This document shows, one piece after another, positions 45,207 through 46,070 of a stretch of DNA of 46,070 nt; positions within the stretch are counted from its first letter, which is position 1; each line of letters starts with the position of its first letter. A program made the translations under genes and the position numbers. Source of the stretch: a candidate division WOR-3 bacterium (GTDB lineage: Bacteria; Hydrothermota; Tepidihabitantia; Tepidihabitantales; DTDR01); contig JBDRVE010000011.1 of the NCBI GenBank assembly GCA_039801725.1, positions 1 through 46,070 of the forward strand, read 5' to 3'. Below the pieces are notes generated by a model. It had not been told where the DNA came from, ran no database searches, and saw only the letters and a program-made list of their open reading frames with translations.

Positions 45207-45830
45207 TTATGAACCTGCTGGTGGTTCCATTTTTTGAGGGTCATCAGAATAATCGCCAATATCAATCGTAAAATAGCCTTCTACTTCCAAGTCTTTTTCC
45301 GAAAGCAAATCTTTTCCTTTAAATCTTATTTTAGCACCTAATACCCGAAATTCACTTAATTCACTTTCATACATTTCAATATAAGTAGCCGGCATTATTT
45401 TCACTATTGCCTTAACACTTTTTTTGCCCTCTGGGTCACTGGGTATTAAAATATTACATTTTCCTTTAATCTTCTCACCTTTAAACTTATCTTCCGAAGC
45501 CAAACCAGGAGTTAGATCTTCAAAAGTGATTTCGTAATCAGTTAAAAGGGCAGTATAAGTTCCGGGAGCAGTTGGTAAGCCCAATCCAAATTCGGTATAA
45601 ACAAATTCAAAAGAAGAATATTGGTCCCATATTGCTTCTTCTTCTGTTGCTTCTTCGCCACTGCCAATCGTATATTCATCAATCACATCTATTTTTACTG
45701 GTTTATCTTCATTAATACTTTTTATCCTTAAAGCATTCTTATGTTGGATATCACAACCAATAAAAAGAAACAATAATAAAAAAAGTTTAAAATATCTCAT
45801 TATTCCTCCTTTTAAAATCTTATCTTTCAT
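45207..45830 (-). CDS. lipoprotein of unknown function with two possible starts
   Basis: Two in-frame ATGs are possible. The one at 45830 lies seven bases after a -10 box and would be leaderless. The one at 45800 has AAAGGAGG six bases upstream and gives the more normal signal peptide MRYFKLFLLLFLFIGC, whose cysteine (residue 16, or 26 from the first start) is the lipidation site. The mature part (about 181 residues) is acidic and beta-rich, with YTALLTDYEITFEDLTPG and KGKCNILIPSDPEGKKSVKAIVKIMP strands. I recognise no family. It ends one base from the convergent priA stop. Confidence 0.7.
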   Translation of the reverse strand: MKDKILKGGIMRYFKLFLLLFLFIGCDIQHKNALRIKSINEDKPVKIDVIDEYTIGSGEEATEEEAIWDQYSSFEFVYTEFGLGLPTAPGTYTALLTDYEITFEDLTPGLASEDKFKGEKIKGKCNILIPSDPEGKKSVKAIVKIMPATYIEMYESELSEFRVLGAKIRFKGKDLLSEKDLEVEGYFTIDIGDYSDDPQKMEPPAGS

Positions 45831-45837
45831 AATAAAA

Positions 45838-45866
45838 ATAATAACTAAAAAAATTCCTTATGTCAA
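45838..45866 (-). promoter_or_regulatory. promoter of the lipoprotein gene
   Basis: Minus strand: TTGACA (45866-45861), 17-base spacer, TATTAT (45843-45838). The transcript would start at about 45831, either at the first ATG (45830) or 31 bases before the Shine-Dalgarno-led ATG (45800). Confidence 0.75.
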
Positions 45867-45882
45867 TAAGATAAAAACAAAA

Positions 45883-45902
45883 TCCTATAATATCTCCTAT
45901 AC
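45883..45902 (-). repeat. intergenic motif copy C
   Basis: GTATAGGAGATATTATAGGA on the minus strand; related to copies at 18357-18376 and 33390-33409. Confidence 0.35.
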
Positions 45903-45977
45903 TGCCCCTTTTATAATAGAAAGTAAAACCCTCCTGTCTTATCAAAGTAGTGCTCAAGAGATATTTAAAAGGACTAA

Positions 45978-46070
45978 TTATTTACCTTTTAAAAGAAGAA
46001 AATACAACTCCTTTAATACCTCCTTTTCCAGTTTATTTCTTACCATTTCTTTCTTAATGAGATTTTCAAC
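45978..46070 (-). CDS. 3' end of a gene running off the window
   Basis: On the minus strand from base 46070 an open frame reads VENLIKKEMVRNKLEKEVLK and 10 more residues, to a TAA at 45980-45978. The Lys/Glu/Leu pattern is a good amphipathic helix and the codon use resembles that of neighbouring genes, so this is probably the C terminus of a real protein. Too short to identify. Confidence 0.5.
   Translation of the reverse strand, partial: VENLIKKEMVRNKLEKEVLKELYFLLLKGK

Overview
The window reads as a compact, AT-rich chromosome segment from a diderm bacterium of an uncultured lineage. My best guess is the candidate division WOR-3 group. That rests on family recognition (SBBP-repeat and C-terminal-sorting-tail secreted proteins, a divergent 16S gene) and I could not test it. 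The 16S and tRNA genes are visibly GC-rich against a very AT-rich background, which suggests a thermophile. Outer-membrane biogenesis genes (lptC, lptA, lptB, a TamA/TamB pair, an LpxL-like acyltransferase) show a two-membrane envelope. A selenocysteine tRNA and SelB show that UGA is decoded as Sec somewhere in this genome.

Layout. Bases 1-1145 hold the 3' part of a low-complexity protein gene and a frameshifted SBBP-repeat exported protein. From 1207 a tRNA-Ala leads a plus-strand operon: pyruvoyl arginine decarboxylase, a deoxyhypusine-synthase-like enzyme, a thiamine-binding-type protein, two regulatory or envelope unknowns, SurE and a minimal MscS channel. At 5502 a second promoter drives tRNA-Gly followed by an exported unknown, a radical SAM enzyme, a membrane protein, a GlmU-like acyltransferase and a ROK sugar kinase. 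A minus-strand multi-pass membrane protein, tRNA-Sec, a polyprenol-phosphate mannosyltransferase, a GreA-domain protein, a large Kelch/CARDB exported protein and an M16 peptidase follow.

Bases 18010-19864 hold a small unknown and a two-gene OLD-like ATPase plus TOPRIM-like module (possible defence). Next comes the minus-strand operon rsmD-coaD-obg-dprA, divergent from the plus-strand run pyrG, acyltransferase, lptC, lptA, lptB, rpoN, selB, acyP, whose genes mostly overlap end to start. A membrane protein, a probable CARF-HEPN effector (31317-32948) and a small HExxE protein precede a 16S rRNA gene standing alone between its own tandem promoters and its own processing stem. The last stretch is rluD-topA-tamA-tamB-priA, a convergent lipoprotein gene, and the 3' end of a further minus-strand gene.

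Three signals run across the window. (1) Nearly every lead gene of a transcription unit has a near-consensus promoter whose -10 box ends only 5-9 bases before the start codon, so these mRNAs should be leaderless; genes with a Shine-Dalgarno are mostly internal to operons or encode exported proteins. (2) The 16S has swapped all three base pairs of the universally conserved central pseudoknot. (3) The 31317-33243 pair looks like an orphan CARF-HEPN ribonuclease effector with an unusual N-terminal domain, and is the best candidate for an undescribed system.
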